The notes: a model not told the origin generated them from the letters alone. Shown: positions 8,460 through 18,537, counted from the stretch's first letter. The stretch is 48,617 bases of DNA from Bacillota bacterium (GCA_023415575.1 JAEZKF010000019.1:1-48617), one strand, 5' to 3'. Made by a program: numbers and translations.

Positions 8460-9470
8460 ATGGCTTTGTTTGAAAGTTACGAGAGACGTATCGATAAAGT
8501 GAATGCCGCGCTCAACGCATACGGCATCGCAAGCCTGGAAGAAGCAGAGAAGATCTGCAAGGACGCAGGCATCGACCCCTATAAGATTACCAAGGAGATT
8601 CAGCCCATCGCGTTCGAAAACGCTGCCTGGGCATACACCGCGGGTGCGGCTATCGCCATCAAAAAGGGCTGCAGAACTGCTGCCGAAGCAGCTGAAGCAA
8701 TCGGCATCGGCCTGCAGGCATTCTGCATCCCCGGCTCGGTTGCTGAGGACCGCAAGGTCGGCCTTGGCCACGGTAACCTCGCTGCTATGCTGCTGCGTGA
8801 CGAGACCAAGTGCTTTGCATTCCTCGCAGGCCATGAGTCCTTCGCAGCTGCTGAGGGCGCAATCGGCATCGTAAAGAGCGCTAACAAGGTTCGTAAAGAA
8901 CCCCTGCGCGTTATCCTCAACGGTCTTGGTAAGGATGCAGCGCAGATTATCTCCCGCATCAACGGCTTTACATACTGCCAGACCCAGTTTGACTACGCTA
9001 CCGGCGAGGTTAAGGTTGTTAAGACCATCCCCTACTCCAAGGGCGAGCGCGCAAACGTACGCTGCTACGGCGCTGACGATGTGCGCGAGGGCGTAGCCAT
9101 CATGCACCTCGAGGGCGTGGATGTTTCCATCACCGGTAACTCCACCAACCCCACCCGCTTCCAACATCCTGTTGCCGGCACCTACAAGAAGGAGTGCATC
9201 GAGCAGGGCAAGAAGTACTTCTCGGTTGCTTCCGGCGGCGGTACGGGCAGAACCCTCCACCCCGACAACATGGCAGCAGGCCCCGCTTCCTACGGCATGA
9301 CCGACACCATGGGCCGCATGCACTCGGATGCCCAGTTCGCAGGTTCCTCTTCGGTTCCCGCGCACGTAGAGATGATGGGCTTCCTCGGCATGGGCAACAA
9401 CCCGATGGTTGGCTGCTCCGTTGCGGTTGCCGTTGCAGTTGAAGAGGCTGCTAAGGCAGGCAAGTTCTAA
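8460..9470 (+). CDS. GGGtGRT protein (function unknown)
   Basis: A 336-residue protein carrying the family hallmark GGGTGRT at about residues 258-264 (context SGGGTGRTLHP), followed by a Gly/Met/His-rich stretch. It is soluble, with no signal peptide or membrane segment. NCBI-type annotation names the family only by this motif; no reaction is established to my knowledge. The glycine-rich loop and the nearby conserved His and Asp residues would suit nucleotide or phosphate binding, but this is inference. It follows the NifU-like gene with an AAGGAGG-type ribosome site and is ended by a strong terminator at 9491-9529, so the operon is just these two genes. Confidence 0.88.
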   Translation: MALFESYERRIDKVNAALNAYGIASLEEAEKICKDAGIDPYKITKEIQPIAFENAAWAYTAGAAIAIKKGCRTAAEAAEAIGIGLQAFCIPGSVAEDRKVGLGHGNLAAMLLRDETKCFAFLAGHESFAAAEGAIGIVKSANKVRKEPLRVILNGLGKDAAQIISRINGFTYCQTQFDYATGEVKVVKTIPYSKGERANVRCYGADDVREGVAIMHLEGVDVSITGNSTNPTRFQHPVAGTYKKECIEQGKKYFSVASGGGTGRTLHPDNMAAGPASYGMTDTMGRMHSDAQFAGSSSVPAHVEMMGFLGMGNNPMVGCSVAVAVAVEEAAKAGKF

Positions 9471-9490
9471 TACAGGGATTATTTTTTCAA

Positions 9491-9529
9491 AGATGCCTAA
9501 GGCAACATGCCTTGGGCATCTCTTTTTTT
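9491..9529 (+). terminator. Terminator of the scaffold/GGGtGRT operon
   Basis: A 14-bp stem (9491-9504 with 9508-9521, one G-U pair) around a 3-base loop, followed by a run of T. A textbook intrinsic terminator. Confidence 0.9.
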
Positions 9530-9730
9530 GCAAAAACAGCGATGTAAGAACGCAGCAGAAGTATGTAAATATAGGTCAAAAATTCGGTTTCAAATTCTCT
9601 ACGAAAACGGTGTATGTTAGATGGTTCCAAAACCATGCGGCAATAGCTGTAAAAATAGCTTTATCTTAGCCGAAATCGCCGGAATTTCATTAATATTAAG
9701 CGATTAGCTATAGATTTTTGCGGATCGTTC

Positions 9731-9739
9731 TGTTATAAT
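9731..9739 (+). promoter_or_regulatory. Extended -10 promoter of the hydrogenase operon
   Basis: TGTTATAAT at 9731-9739 is a perfect extended -10 (TGnTATAAT). No good -35 is present at the usual spacing, as expected for this promoter type. Transcription should begin near 9746, just before the Rex-type sites. Confidence 0.65.
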
Positions 9740-9760
9740 TTCAAATGGTGAACTGGGCAC

Positions 9761-9809
9761 ATGTTAAAATATTAACGAGTCGCGTCTAAAATTGTTAAAG
9801 GCTTAACAA
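9761..9809 (+). promoter_or_regulatory. Two Rex-type operators upstream of the hydrogenase operon
   Basis: TTGTTAA-AGGC-TTAACAA at 9792-9809 matches the Clostridia form of the Rex operator (TTGTTAAnnnnTTAACAA) exactly. A second copy, ATGTTAA-AATA-TTAACGA at 9761-9778, differs by one base in each arm. Their centres are 31 bases apart, about three helical turns, so two dimers would bind the same DNA face. Rex releases DNA when NADH is high, which fits control of an NADH-oxidising hydrogenase. The rex gene is not in the window. Confidence 0.82.
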
Positions 9810-9921
9810 TAGGTGCCGCTTTAAGGTGCTCGGTTGTATTTTTCCGCACAGCGGCTGTGCGGACGGCAGAAATGTTGTATCGTTTTCACATTCTTTTGCT
9901 TAAGGAGGATGAATTAAGAAC

Positions 9922-10422
9922 ATGGCAAAGTCCACAACCGGTGTGCCGTTTCGCGGCACAAAAGAGCAGGAGGCCGAGCTTTTAAAGCTGATTGCTGACC
10001 ATAAGGAGCAGCCCGGCGCGCTCATGCCCGTTCTGCAGGGAGCACAGGAGATCTACGGCTACCTCCCACTGGAGGTGCAGGAGATTATCAGCGAGGGGCT
10101 TAACATTCCGCTGTCAGAGATTTTCGGAGTAGTAACCTTCTACTCTCAGTTTTCTCTCTATCCGAAGGGCGAGTACAAAATCTCGGTGTGCCTCGGCACA
10201 GCGTGCTATGTAAAGGGCGCAGGAGACATCTTTAACCGCCTTTCCGAACGCCTTGGCATCAAGAGCGGCGAGTGCACGCCTGACGGAAAGTTCTCTCTGG
10301 ATGCCTGCCGCTGCATTGGTGCGTGCGGTCTTGCACCCGTACTTACTGTCAATGAGGACGTTTACGGACGCCTCGTGGTTGACGATGTTGATAAGATTTT
10401 GGCAAAATATCAGGACAAATAA
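9922..10422 (+). CDS. hndA: NuoE-like [2Fe-2S] subunit of NADH-dependent [FeFe] hydrogenase
   Basis: A 166-residue thioredoxin-fold ferredoxin with the four-cysteine pattern of NuoE/HndA/HydC: CLGTAC in the middle and CRCIGACG near the C-terminus. It carries electrons between the flavin subunit and the rest of the complex. The first 70 residues form the helical NuoE N-terminal domain (ELLKLIADHKEQPGALMPVL). An AAGGAGG site lies 13 bases before the ATG. It is the first gene of an operon running to the catalytic subunit, and the Rex-type sites above it suggest redox control of the whole unit. Confidence 0.9.
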   Translation: MAKSTTGVPFRGTKEQEAELLKLIADHKEQPGALMPVLQGAQEIYGYLPLEVQEIISEGLNIPLSEIFGVVTFYSQFSLYPKGEYKISVCLGTACYVKGAGDIFNRLSERLGIKSGECTPDGKFSLDACRCIGACGLAPVLTVNEDVYGRLVVDDVDKILAKYQDK

Positions 10423-10428
10423 TTCGGT

Positions 10429-10992
10429 ATGCAGGAGTTATCACTCAATGTGCTGGACATCGTCCAGAACTCCATAAAGGCAAACGCCACCCTGATAGAG
10501 ATTACGGTAGATGAGCGTGTAAAGACCGACACCCTTGCAATCACCATCACCGATAACGGCTGCGGTATGAGCGAGGAGACTGCCCAAAAGGCGGTTGACC
10601 CCTTTTACACCACCCGAACCACCCGCAGGGTGGGGCTGGGACTGCCGCTGTTTAAGATGGCGGCAGAGCTTACAGGCGGCAGCTTTACAATCTCTTCACA
10701 GCAAGGCAAGGGCACCGAGGTAAAAGCGGTGTTTGGCCTGGGGCACATCGACCGGATGCCGCTTGGCAATATGTGCGAGACCATGACGACGCTTATCTCA
10801 TGCAACGATCACATCGACTTTGTGTATCGCCACACGGTGTGTGATATAAATGATGAAGAAAGTGCGTTTGAGCTTGACACGAGGCAGTTTCGACAGATAC
10901 TCGGGGATGTCCCCTTAAGCTCCCCCGAGGTCGTAGCGTTTATCAGGGATTATATTACCGAGAACGATGTTGTTTTAAATAGTAGAGGTTAA
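10429..10992 (+). CDS. HATPase-fold ATP-binding protein in the hydrogenase operon
   Basis: A 187-residue protein with a GHKL/histidine-kinase ATPase domain: N box (VQNSIKANATLIEI), G1 box (ITDNGCGM) and G2 box (RRVGLGLPLF). There is no phospho-acceptor histidine domain, no sensor and no membrane segment, so it is not a classical kinase; it could be an anti-sigma-type serine kinase or simply an ATP-dependent switch. Genes of this kind are regularly found between the NuoE-like and ferredoxin-like genes of clostridial hyd operons, but their task is unsettled. Six bases separate it from the upstream gene. Confidence 0.85.
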   Translation: MQELSLNVLDIVQNSIKANATLIEITVDERVKTDTLAITITDNGCGMSEETAQKAVDPFYTTRTTRRVGLGLPLFKMAAELTGGSFTISSQQGKGTEVKAVFGLGHIDRMPLGNMCETMTTLISCNDHIDFVYRHTVCDINDEESAFELDTRQFRQILGDVPLSSPEVVAFIRDYITENDVVLNSRG

Positions 10993-11076
10993 CCCCCATT
11001 TGCACGATTTCTTACACATCATAAAGCGGTGTTACACTCACTTGTGTAACAATCCAAGGAGAAAGGATTGGATTTT

Positions 11077-11448
11077 ATGAAAAGTCTTGCGGAGCTTTCG
11101 GCTCTTCGCGATTCCATGAAGAATAAAATAGGCGTCCGTACCGATGAGCACGGCGCCACCCGCATAGTGGTAGGCATGGCAACCTGCGGTATCGCCGCGG
11201 GCGCACGCCCTGTCCTCACTGCCTTTACTGAGGAAGTCGCAAAACGGAACCTTCAGAACGTAATCGTCAGCCAGACCGGCTGCATCGGCATCTGCCAGTA
11301 TGAGCCTGTTGTCGAGGTCACGGTGCCCGGCCAGGAGAAGGTAACCTATGTAAAGATGACCCCTGAGAAGGTAGCGCGTGTAGTAAGCGACCACATCGTA
11401 AACGGAAACGTGGTTACCGAATATACCATCGGCGCCATCGGAAAGTAA
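11077..11448 (+). CDS. hndB: [2Fe-2S] ferredoxin-domain subunit (HndB-like)
   Basis: A 123-residue protein with a thioredoxin-like [2Fe-2S] fold: cysteines in MATCGIAAG and in QTGCIGICQYEP form the cluster pattern. It corresponds to HndB of NADP/NADH-reducing hydrogenases and shuttles electrons within the complex. The ATG at 11077 is preferred (MKSLAEL start as in relatives, AAAGG 10 bases upstream); an in-frame TTG nine bases earlier at 11068 also has an AAGGAG and cannot be excluded. Confidence 0.87.
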   Translation: MKSLAELSALRDSMKNKIGVRTDEHGATRIVVGMATCGIAAGARPVLTAFTEEVAKRNLQNVIVSQTGCIGICQYEPVVEVTVPGQEKVTYVKMTPEKVARVVSDHIVNGNVVTEYTIGAIGK

Positions 11449-11471
11449 AGGAATAGGAGGAAGAACACACA

Positions 11472-13259
<1,788 letters not shown>

Positions 13260-13274
13260 AGGAGTGTACCATAG

Positions 13275-15023
13275 ATGGAAAACGTAAATATCAAAATTAA
13301 CGGTATGCCCTACTCGGTGCCGAAGAATTACACCATTCTTGAGGCTGCCCGGGATGCCGGTATCGATATCCCCACCCTTTGTTACTTAAAGGGCGTCAAC
13401 GAAATCGGCGCCTGCCGTATGTGCGTGGTTGAGGTTAAGGGCGCAAGAAGCCTTGTAGCTGCCTGCGTTTACCCCGTAAACGAGGGCATGGAGATTATCA
13501 CCAACTCCGAGAAGGTGGCAAAAAGCCGCCGTCAGACCCTCGAACTCATCCTTTCCACCCACAACAAGTCCTGCCTCTCCTGCGTGCGCAGCGGCAGCTG
13601 CGAGCTGCAGACCCTCTCTTACGAGATGGGCGTTGAGAACGCAAATCACTACACCGGCGAGAACATGACCTATGCGGTTGACCGTTCCGCCCCCCATATG
13701 TACCGCGACAACTCCAAATGCATCCTGTGCCGCCGCTGCGTAGCTGCCTGCGATAAGCTGCAGAGCGTTTCGGTCATCGGCCCCATCGACCGTGGCTTTA
13801 AGACCCACATCGGCTGCACCTTTGATAACGGCCTTGCAGACGTTGCCTGCGTATCCTGCGGACAGTGCATCGTGGCTTGCCCCACCGGCGCACTGAATGA
13901 AAACGACCAGACCGACCTTGTTTGGAAGGCACTGGCCGATCCCACCAAGCATGTTGTTGTTCAGCCCGCTCCCTCGGTACGTGTTACTCTGGGCGAGGCC
14001 TTCGGCATGCCGGTAGGCACCAACGTCAAGGGCAAGATGGTAGCTGCTATGCGCCGTCTGGGCTTTGACGGTGTGTTCGACACCGACTTCTCGGCTGACG
14101 TCACCATCATGGAGGAGGCCACCGAGTTTATCCACCGCTATACCAAGGGTGAGAAGCTCCCGCTCATCACCTCCTGCTCGCCGGGCTGGATTAAGTTCTG
14201 TGAGCACAACTTCCCCGACTTCCTTGATAACCTTTCCAGCTGCAAGTCGCCGCAGCAGATGTTCGGCGCCATTGCAAAGACCTACTATGCAAAGAAGATG
14301 GGCCTTGACCCCAAGGATATCTTTGTGGTCAGCATCATGCCCTGCACCGCCAAGAAGTTTGAGGCCGGACGCGACAACCAGTCCGCGGCAGGCAACGGCA
14401 TCCCGGATGTTGATGTTGCACTCACCACCCGTGAGTTTGCCCGCATGATTAAGCGCGCAGGACTGAACTTTGCCGCACTGCCCGACGAGGAGTTTGATGC
14501 TCCGCTCGGCACAAGCACCGGAGCCGCAGTAATCTTCGGCGCAACCGGCGGCGTTATGGAGGCTGCTCTTCGCACCGCCAACGACGTACTCACCGGCAAG
14601 GACAACGAGAACATCGATTTTACCGAGGTTCGCGGCACCGACGGCATCAAGGAGGCCACCTACAACATCGCGGGCAACGAAATCCGCGTTGCGGCGGTTT
14701 CCGGTCTTGCAAACGCAAGAAAGCTGCTTGAGGACATCCGCGCAGGCAAGCGCAACTACCACTTCATCGAGGTTATGGCCTGCCCCGGCGGCTGTGTCAA
14801 CGGCGGCGGTCAGCCCACCCAGCCTGCATCGGTACGCAGCTTCGTAAACCTCGCAGCTAAGCGCGCTGCAGCCATCTACGACGAGGATAAGGCTTTGCCG
14901 ATTCGCAAGAGCCACCAGAACCCCGCTGTACAGGAGGTTTACAAGGAGTTCTTCGGCGAGCCGGGCAGCCACCTTGCACACGAGGTACTGCATACTTCCT
15001 ATGTAGCCCGCAGCAAGTTCTAA
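13275..15023 (+). CDS. hndD: [FeFe] hydrogenase catalytic subunit, NADH-dependent (group A)
   Basis: A 582-residue catalytic subunit. N-terminal [2Fe-2S] domain (GACRMCVVEV), His-Cys [4Fe-4S] motif (HNKSCLSCVRSGSC), two [4Fe-4S] ferredoxin motifs (CILCRRCVAAC, CVSCGQCIVAC), then the H-domain with L1 TSCSPGW (about residues 299-305), L2 MPCTAKKFEA (about 354) and L3 EVMACPGGCVNGGGQP (about 500-515), and a small C-terminal tail. L1 reads TSCSPGW, the serine variant of TSCCPxW seen in part of the family. It makes or takes up hydrogen in the cytoplasm together with the other hnd subunits. The maturases HydE/F/G are not in this window. Confidence 0.95.
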   Translation: MENVNIKINGMPYSVPKNYTILEAARDAGIDIPTLCYLKGVNEIGACRMCVVEVKGARSLVAACVYPVNEGMEIITNSEKVAKSRRQTLELILSTHNKSCLSCVRSGSCELQTLSYEMGVENANHYTGENMTYAVDRSAPHMYRDNSKCILCRRCVAACDKLQSVSVIGPIDRGFKTHIGCTFDNGLADVACVSCGQCIVACPTGALNENDQTDLVWKALADPTKHVVVQPAPSVRVTLGEAFGMPVGTNVKGKMVAAMRRLGFDGVFDTDFSADVTIMEEATEFIHRYTKGEKLPLITSCSPGWIKFCEHNFPDFLDNLSSCKSPQQMFGAIAKTYYAKKMGLDPKDIFVVSIMPCTAKKFEAGRDNQSAAGNGIPDVDVALTTREFARMIKRAGLNFAALPDEEFDAPLGTSTGAAVIFGATGGVMEAALRTANDVLTGKDNENIDFTEVRGTDGIKEATYNIAGNEIRVAAVSGLANARKLLEDIRAGKRNYHFIEVMACPGGCVNGGGQPTQPASVRSFVNLAAKRAAAIYDEDKALPIRKSHQNPAVQEVYKEFFGEPGSHLAHEVLHTSYVARSKF

Positions 15024-15343
15024 TTTAAAAACCATCTTGGTTTATATCAAGGGAGCGCAGTTTTGCCGCTCCCTTGTTTTTTTGCACAGATAGGAATTTG
15101 ATTGTTTTACTTGCATCCGGCTACATAATGATGGTACTATAAGAATTAACTTATTGCGGTAAAATACTGTAGAATTGATGGGGAATATTGTATCAATTGT
15201 CACAGTACCAGAAAGACCGCCATGTGTATGAGTAAGGAATTGCCGCGCGGTTCGGTTATGGGTTGGCACACCCCGCACGCTGGTTTCCTCCCAAACCACC
15301 TAACCAAAACGGCGAAAGTGTGAAACAAGGGAGAGTGATTCGC
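15024..15343 (+). other. Intergenic region after the hydrogenase operon
   Basis: 320 bases. It starts with the operon terminator (15048-15083). A weak promoter (TTGCAT, 18-base spacer, TACTAT near 15112-15141) may serve the acyltransferase-like gene. Between about 15220 and 15310 several GC-rich segments could pair with each other, but I see no clear element. Confidence 0.45.
15048..15083 (+). terminator. Terminator of the hydrogenase operon
   Basis: CAAGGGAGCG pairs with CGCTCCCTTG and is followed by seven or more T. It lies 25 bases after the hydA-type stop codon. Confidence 0.9.
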
Positions 15344-16237
15344 ATGCCGCTATTTACTAAGCGTCGCCACGATGGAACCTACATTAAGGGCCGTGAGGCC
15401 TACAGCAGACTGGTACCACACATCATGCCCACCCGCTCCGAATCAGTGGTGTTTTACCCTATCGAACTCAATGTTGAAAACGCGCTGCGCTACATGGATG
15501 AAAAACGAGCTCAGGGAATAAAGCTCACCCTGTTTAACATCGTCCTTGCCGCCATTGCACGCACCGCGATGGAATATCCCAAAATCAACCGCTTTGTAGC
15601 TGGCCGCAGGCTGTACGCCCACAACGATTTTACGGTCGCATACGTCATCAAGCGACAGATGACGCTGGAAGGCGACGACAGCCTTGTTAAGATCCCCTTT
15701 ACCCCCGAACAGACCCTGTTTGAAACTGCCGCCAATATGAATGAACGCCGCCGTGAGGTCAAAAAGGGCTCGCTGGAGGGTGTCGACAAGCTGATTGTAT
15801 TCTTCTCAAAGCTTCCGCGCATTTTTTTGTGCTGGATATCGTCATTTATTGAACTGCTCGAGTTCTTTGGCCTTGTGCCTCGTGCACTTAGTGACAGCCT
15901 GCCCTTTTACTGCAGCGTGTTTGGCTCAAACCTCGGCAGCATCGGCGCCGATGCGCCCTTCCATCACCTCTACGAGTGGGGGACCTGCTCCATCTTTTTA
16001 ACACTTGGCAAGACCTTTGACAAGCTGGTGCTGGATGAGGACGGCACGGTGCGGTATGCAAAGCACGCCAACATCCGTGCGACCATCGACGAGCGCATCT
16101 GCGATGGCTTCTATCTTTCCCGCGCGCTTGACCGTTTTGCTCAGCTCATGCAAAACCCCGAGCAGCTCGAGACCTCCTACGCCGACCAAAAAGCCAAGCG
16201 CAGTAAGTCCTGTGCTGCGGCAGTGAGTACGGTTTAA
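15344..16237 (+). CDS. Chloramphenicol-acetyltransferase-fold protein, E2-acyltransferase-like, catalytic His replaced
   Basis: About 297 residues with the CAT/dihydrolipoamide acyltransferase (E2) fold: the region MDEKRAQGIKLTLFNIVLAA followed by YPKINRF is the typical N-terminal half, and IRATIDERICDGFYL (about 244-258) is the active-site end. Normal enzymes read DHRxxDG there; here it is DERICDG, so the catalytic His is Glu. There is no lipoyl domain. It is therefore probably not a conventional acyltransferase. The start at 15344 is chosen for AAGGGAG ten bases upstream. No dehydrogenase genes are near, and no role can be assigned. Confidence 0.78.
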   Translation: MPLFTKRRHDGTYIKGREAYSRLVPHIMPTRSESVVFYPIELNVENALRYMDEKRAQGIKLTLFNIVLAAIARTAMEYPKINRFVAGRRLYAHNDFTVAYVIKRQMTLEGDDSLVKIPFTPEQTLFETAANMNERRREVKKGSLEGVDKLIVFFSKLPRIFLCWISSFIELLEFFGLVPRALSDSLPFYCSVFGSNLGSIGADAPFHHLYEWGTCSIFLTLGKTFDKLVLDEDGTVRYAKHANIRATIDERICDGFYLSRALDRFAQLMQNPEQLETSYADQKAKRSKSCAAAVSTV

Positions 16238-16260
16238 CATGATTTTGTGCGGTTATTTTT

Positions 16261-16289
16261 GCGCTACACGGCAAAATGCGGTGTAGCGC
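16261..16289. terminator. Strong hairpin after the acyltransferase-like gene
   Basis: GCGCTACAC (16261-16269) pairs exactly with GTGTAGCGC (16281-16289). The T-run lies on its 5' side, so on the plus strand it is not a classical terminator; it may attenuate or protect the transcript end. Confidence 0.5.
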
Positions 16290-16370
16290 AGCCGTATTAT
16301 GCCCACAATAACGTCAAAGAAGCCTGACATATGCATCCTTTGCATCTTGGCTAGAAATGGAGTGACCCTT

Positions 16371-17060
16371 TTGAACCGTTTTCTTTATAGACTAGAAAAG
16401 ATGATAAGCAAGGTAGCCATCCCAAACCTCATGCTGTATATAACCGGCGGGATGCTGCTGATGTATGTGCTCAGCTACTTTATGCCCGGCACTGTGGTGT
16501 TTATGGGTCGGGAGACGAGTCTTGTCGGCATACTGACCCTTACCCGTGCAGACCTGTTTGCAGGGCAGGTATGGAGACTATTTAGCTATATCTTTGTGCC
16601 GCCCGCATCAAGTCCAATCTTTGCGCTCATTTCCCTGTACTTTTACTACTTTATCGGCAGTACGCTAGAGCGCCATTGGGGAACGGCGAAGTTTAACCTG
16701 TATTATCTTTTGGGCATGCTCGGAACCACCATTGCAGCCTTAATTGCAGGCTACGGCACAAACACCTATCTTAACTACTCGCTTTTCTTTGCGTTTGCCG
16801 TACTGTTTCCCGATATGCAGGTGCTCTTGTTCTTTGTTATCCCCGTTAAAATGAAGTACCTTGGCTATCTCAACGCAGGGTTCTTCCTTTTAAGCTTTAT
16901 CTTTGGCTCGTGGTCGACGCGGGCCGCTATCCTTGCATCGCTGCTCAACTTCTTCTTATTTTTTGGCGGAGATTTTATTAGACGCATCCGCGACAATATG
17001 AAGTATTCGGCTACGCGCAGGAACTTCCGCCGTCAGATGAACAACAACCGTTGGCAGTAG
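16371..17060 (+). CDS. Rhomboid-like membrane protein lacking the catalytic serine motif
   Basis: About 229 residues with six or so membrane segments and the general layout of rhomboid proteins (a soluble loop with GQVWRLFSYIFVPP, then the helical core, ending in a basic tail). The active-site GxSG motif of serine proteases of this family is not present: the corresponding helix reads NYSLFFAFAVLFPD. It is best seen as a pseudo-rhomboid that binds rather than cuts membrane proteins, though that is inference. The TTG start (16371) is chosen because GGAG lies 8 bases upstream and the product then begins LNRFLYRLEK as a short cytoplasmic lead. The MATE gene follows after 59 bases. Confidence 0.78.
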   Translation: MNRFLYRLEKMISKVAIPNLMLYITGGMLLMYVLSYFMPGTVVFMGRETSLVGILTLTRADLFAGQVWRLFSYIFVPPASSPIFALISLYFYYFIGSTLERHWGTAKFNLYYLLGMLGTTIAALIAGYGTNTYLNYSLFFAFAVLFPDMQVLLFFVIPVKMKYLGYLNAGFFLLSFIFGSWSTRAAILASLLNFFLFFGGDFIRRIRDNMKYSATRRNFRRQMNNNRWQ

Positions 17061-17119
17061 GCATTTAAAATATCAGTTGCATGCGCGTACGCGTGTGCAA
17101 CAAGGGACGGTTAAGACAG

Positions 17120-18490
17120 TTGAATAAAAAGAAAGTACGCATCATTGATGAAAAAACCCCCCTGTGGATTATAACCTACCCCATTTTTATTGAGATCCTT
17201 TTAAATATGCTGGTCGGCAACGTCGACCAGTTTATGCTCAGCCGCTTTTCGGATAACGCGGTTGCAGCCCTTTCAAACGTAACCCAGATTATGGGGATCG
17301 TGTTTGTTCTCTTCTCAGTCCTTGCTACTGCGACCACCATTCTGGTGTCGCAGGTGCTGGGTGCAAAGGACTACGACAAGGTCTCGGAGATATATACCGT
17401 GGCGGTGCACGTCAACCTCGCCTTCGGTATTTTAATGAGCATCCTGCTTACGGTGTTTGCCCGCTCTATCCTCGGGCTATTGCAGACACCGGATGAGCTC
17501 ATGAAAGACGCCCTGACCTACCTGTATATCGTGGGCGCCGGTGTGTTCGGTCAGGCCGTTATCTCCACGATGGGTGCCATCTTCCGCGCAAACGGCCACG
17601 CTTTGTACGGCACGATTATATCAATGGGGGTAAACATCCTCAATATTATCGGCAACGCCCTGTTGCTGTTTGGCTGGTTCGGTTTGCCCCGCTTAGGCGT
17701 TGCGGGCGTCGCCATCTCAACCCTTGTCAGCCGTGGGGTCGGCATGGTGCTCATGCTCATTCTGTTTAAGCTCAAAATCAATGGATCAATTAGCTTTAGA
17801 TACCTGCGACCATTCCCGCGTGCCACCCTCGTAAAACTGCTCAAGGTGGGCATCCCGTCGGCAGGGGAGGAGCTTATGTACAACTCCGCCGAGACGGTTG
17901 TGCTTGGCTTTGCCAATACCATGGGTGCCATGGTGCTGGCGGGCAGGGCATACGCCTATATCATCGCGTGGTTCTCGGTGCTCTACACCGTAGCGGTGTC
18001 GGAGGGCACGCAGATTATTGTCGGCCACCTAATCGGTGCAGGCGACGAGGATGCCGCTGACCGCCGTGTGCGCAGAACCCTGTGGCCTGCGGTTTTGGTG
18101 TCGCTGTGCATTACCGTGACCATTTATCTGAATTCCGATACACTCCTGTCCATCTTTACATCCAACCCTGAGATTATCGCCATCGGCAAGCAGCTATTGT
18201 TTATGGAGATTTTCCGCGAGTTCGGCAGCACATTTAACGTTGTCATTATCCGGTCGCTGCAGGCGGCGGGGGATGTGCGCTTCCCCGTTTTTATCGGCAT
18301 CTTGTCGATGTGGGGTGTGATGGTGCCGCTTGCCTACCTGTTCGGCGTACATTTTGGGCTTGGCCTGCTCGGCCTATGGATCGGTGTTGCGTGTGACGAG
18401 CTTGTGCGTGCTGTTATCGTTTTCTTCCGCTGGAAGAAGGGGTACTGGCGCGGCAGGGCGCTTGCGGGAGTCAATGCCGCTGAAGTTTAG
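17120..18490 (+). CDS. MATE family efflux transporter, copy 1
   Basis: A 456-residue, 12-segment multidrug and toxin extrusion transporter. Typical features are the N-terminal LWIITYPIFIEILLNMLVGNVDQF segment and the repeated halves related by pseudo-symmetry. Start TTG at 17120 is supported by AAGGGACGG about 9 bases upstream and by the matching start of copy 2. It shares most of its sequence with the gene directly downstream, with many identical blocks (VSQxLGAKDYDKVSEIY, FRWKKGxWRGRAL), so the two arose by tandem duplication. Such pumps export cationic compounds in exchange for Na+ or H+; the substrate is unknown. Confidence 0.9.
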   Translation: MNKKKVRIIDEKTPLWIITYPIFIEILLNMLVGNVDQFMLSRFSDNAVAALSNVTQIMGIVFVLFSVLATATTILVSQVLGAKDYDKVSEIYTVAVHVNLAFGILMSILLTVFARSILGLLQTPDELMKDALTYLYIVGAGVFGQAVISTMGAIFRANGHALYGTIISMGVNILNIIGNALLLFGWFGLPRLGVAGVAISTLVSRGVGMVLMLILFKLKINGSISFRYLRPFPRATLVKLLKVGIPSAGEELMYNSAETVVLGFANTMGAMVLAGRAYAYIIAWFSVLYTVAVSEGTQIIVGHLIGAGDEDAADRRVRRTLWPAVLVSLCITVTIYLNSDTLLSIFTSNPEIIAIGKQLLFMEIFREFGSTFNVVIIRSLQAAGDVRFPVFIGILSMWGVMVPLAYLFGVHFGLGLLGLWIGVACDELVRAVIVFFRWKKGYWRGRALAGVNAAEV

Positions 18491-18537
18491 TGTAGAATCC
18501 TAAAGCTTCCATCATATAGAAAGGCGGATTATGACGC

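Larger units (their letters stand above)
9471..9921 (+). promoter_or_regulatory. Intergenic control region of the hydrogenase operon
   Basis: About 450 bases. It contains the terminator of the GGGtGRT operon (9491-9529), roughly 190 bases of AT-rich DNA with nothing I can support, an extended -10 promoter (9731-9739), two Rex-type palindromes (9761-9809), an untranslated hairpin CCGCACAG/CTGTGCGG (9844-9862), and the AAGGAGG ribosome site at 9902-9908. Confidence 0.75.

Noticed and set aside
8097..9533. 478-codon open frame opposite the NifU-like and GGGtGRT genes
   Set aside because: It spans two real genes and a terminator, has no domain I can see, and arises from GC-rich codon use on the other strand.
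13386..15035. Long 549-codon open frame opposite the hydrogenase gene
   Set aside because: It is the antisense shadow of a clearly recognisable HydA-type gene with strong codon bias; no family motif, ribosome site or promoter fits it.
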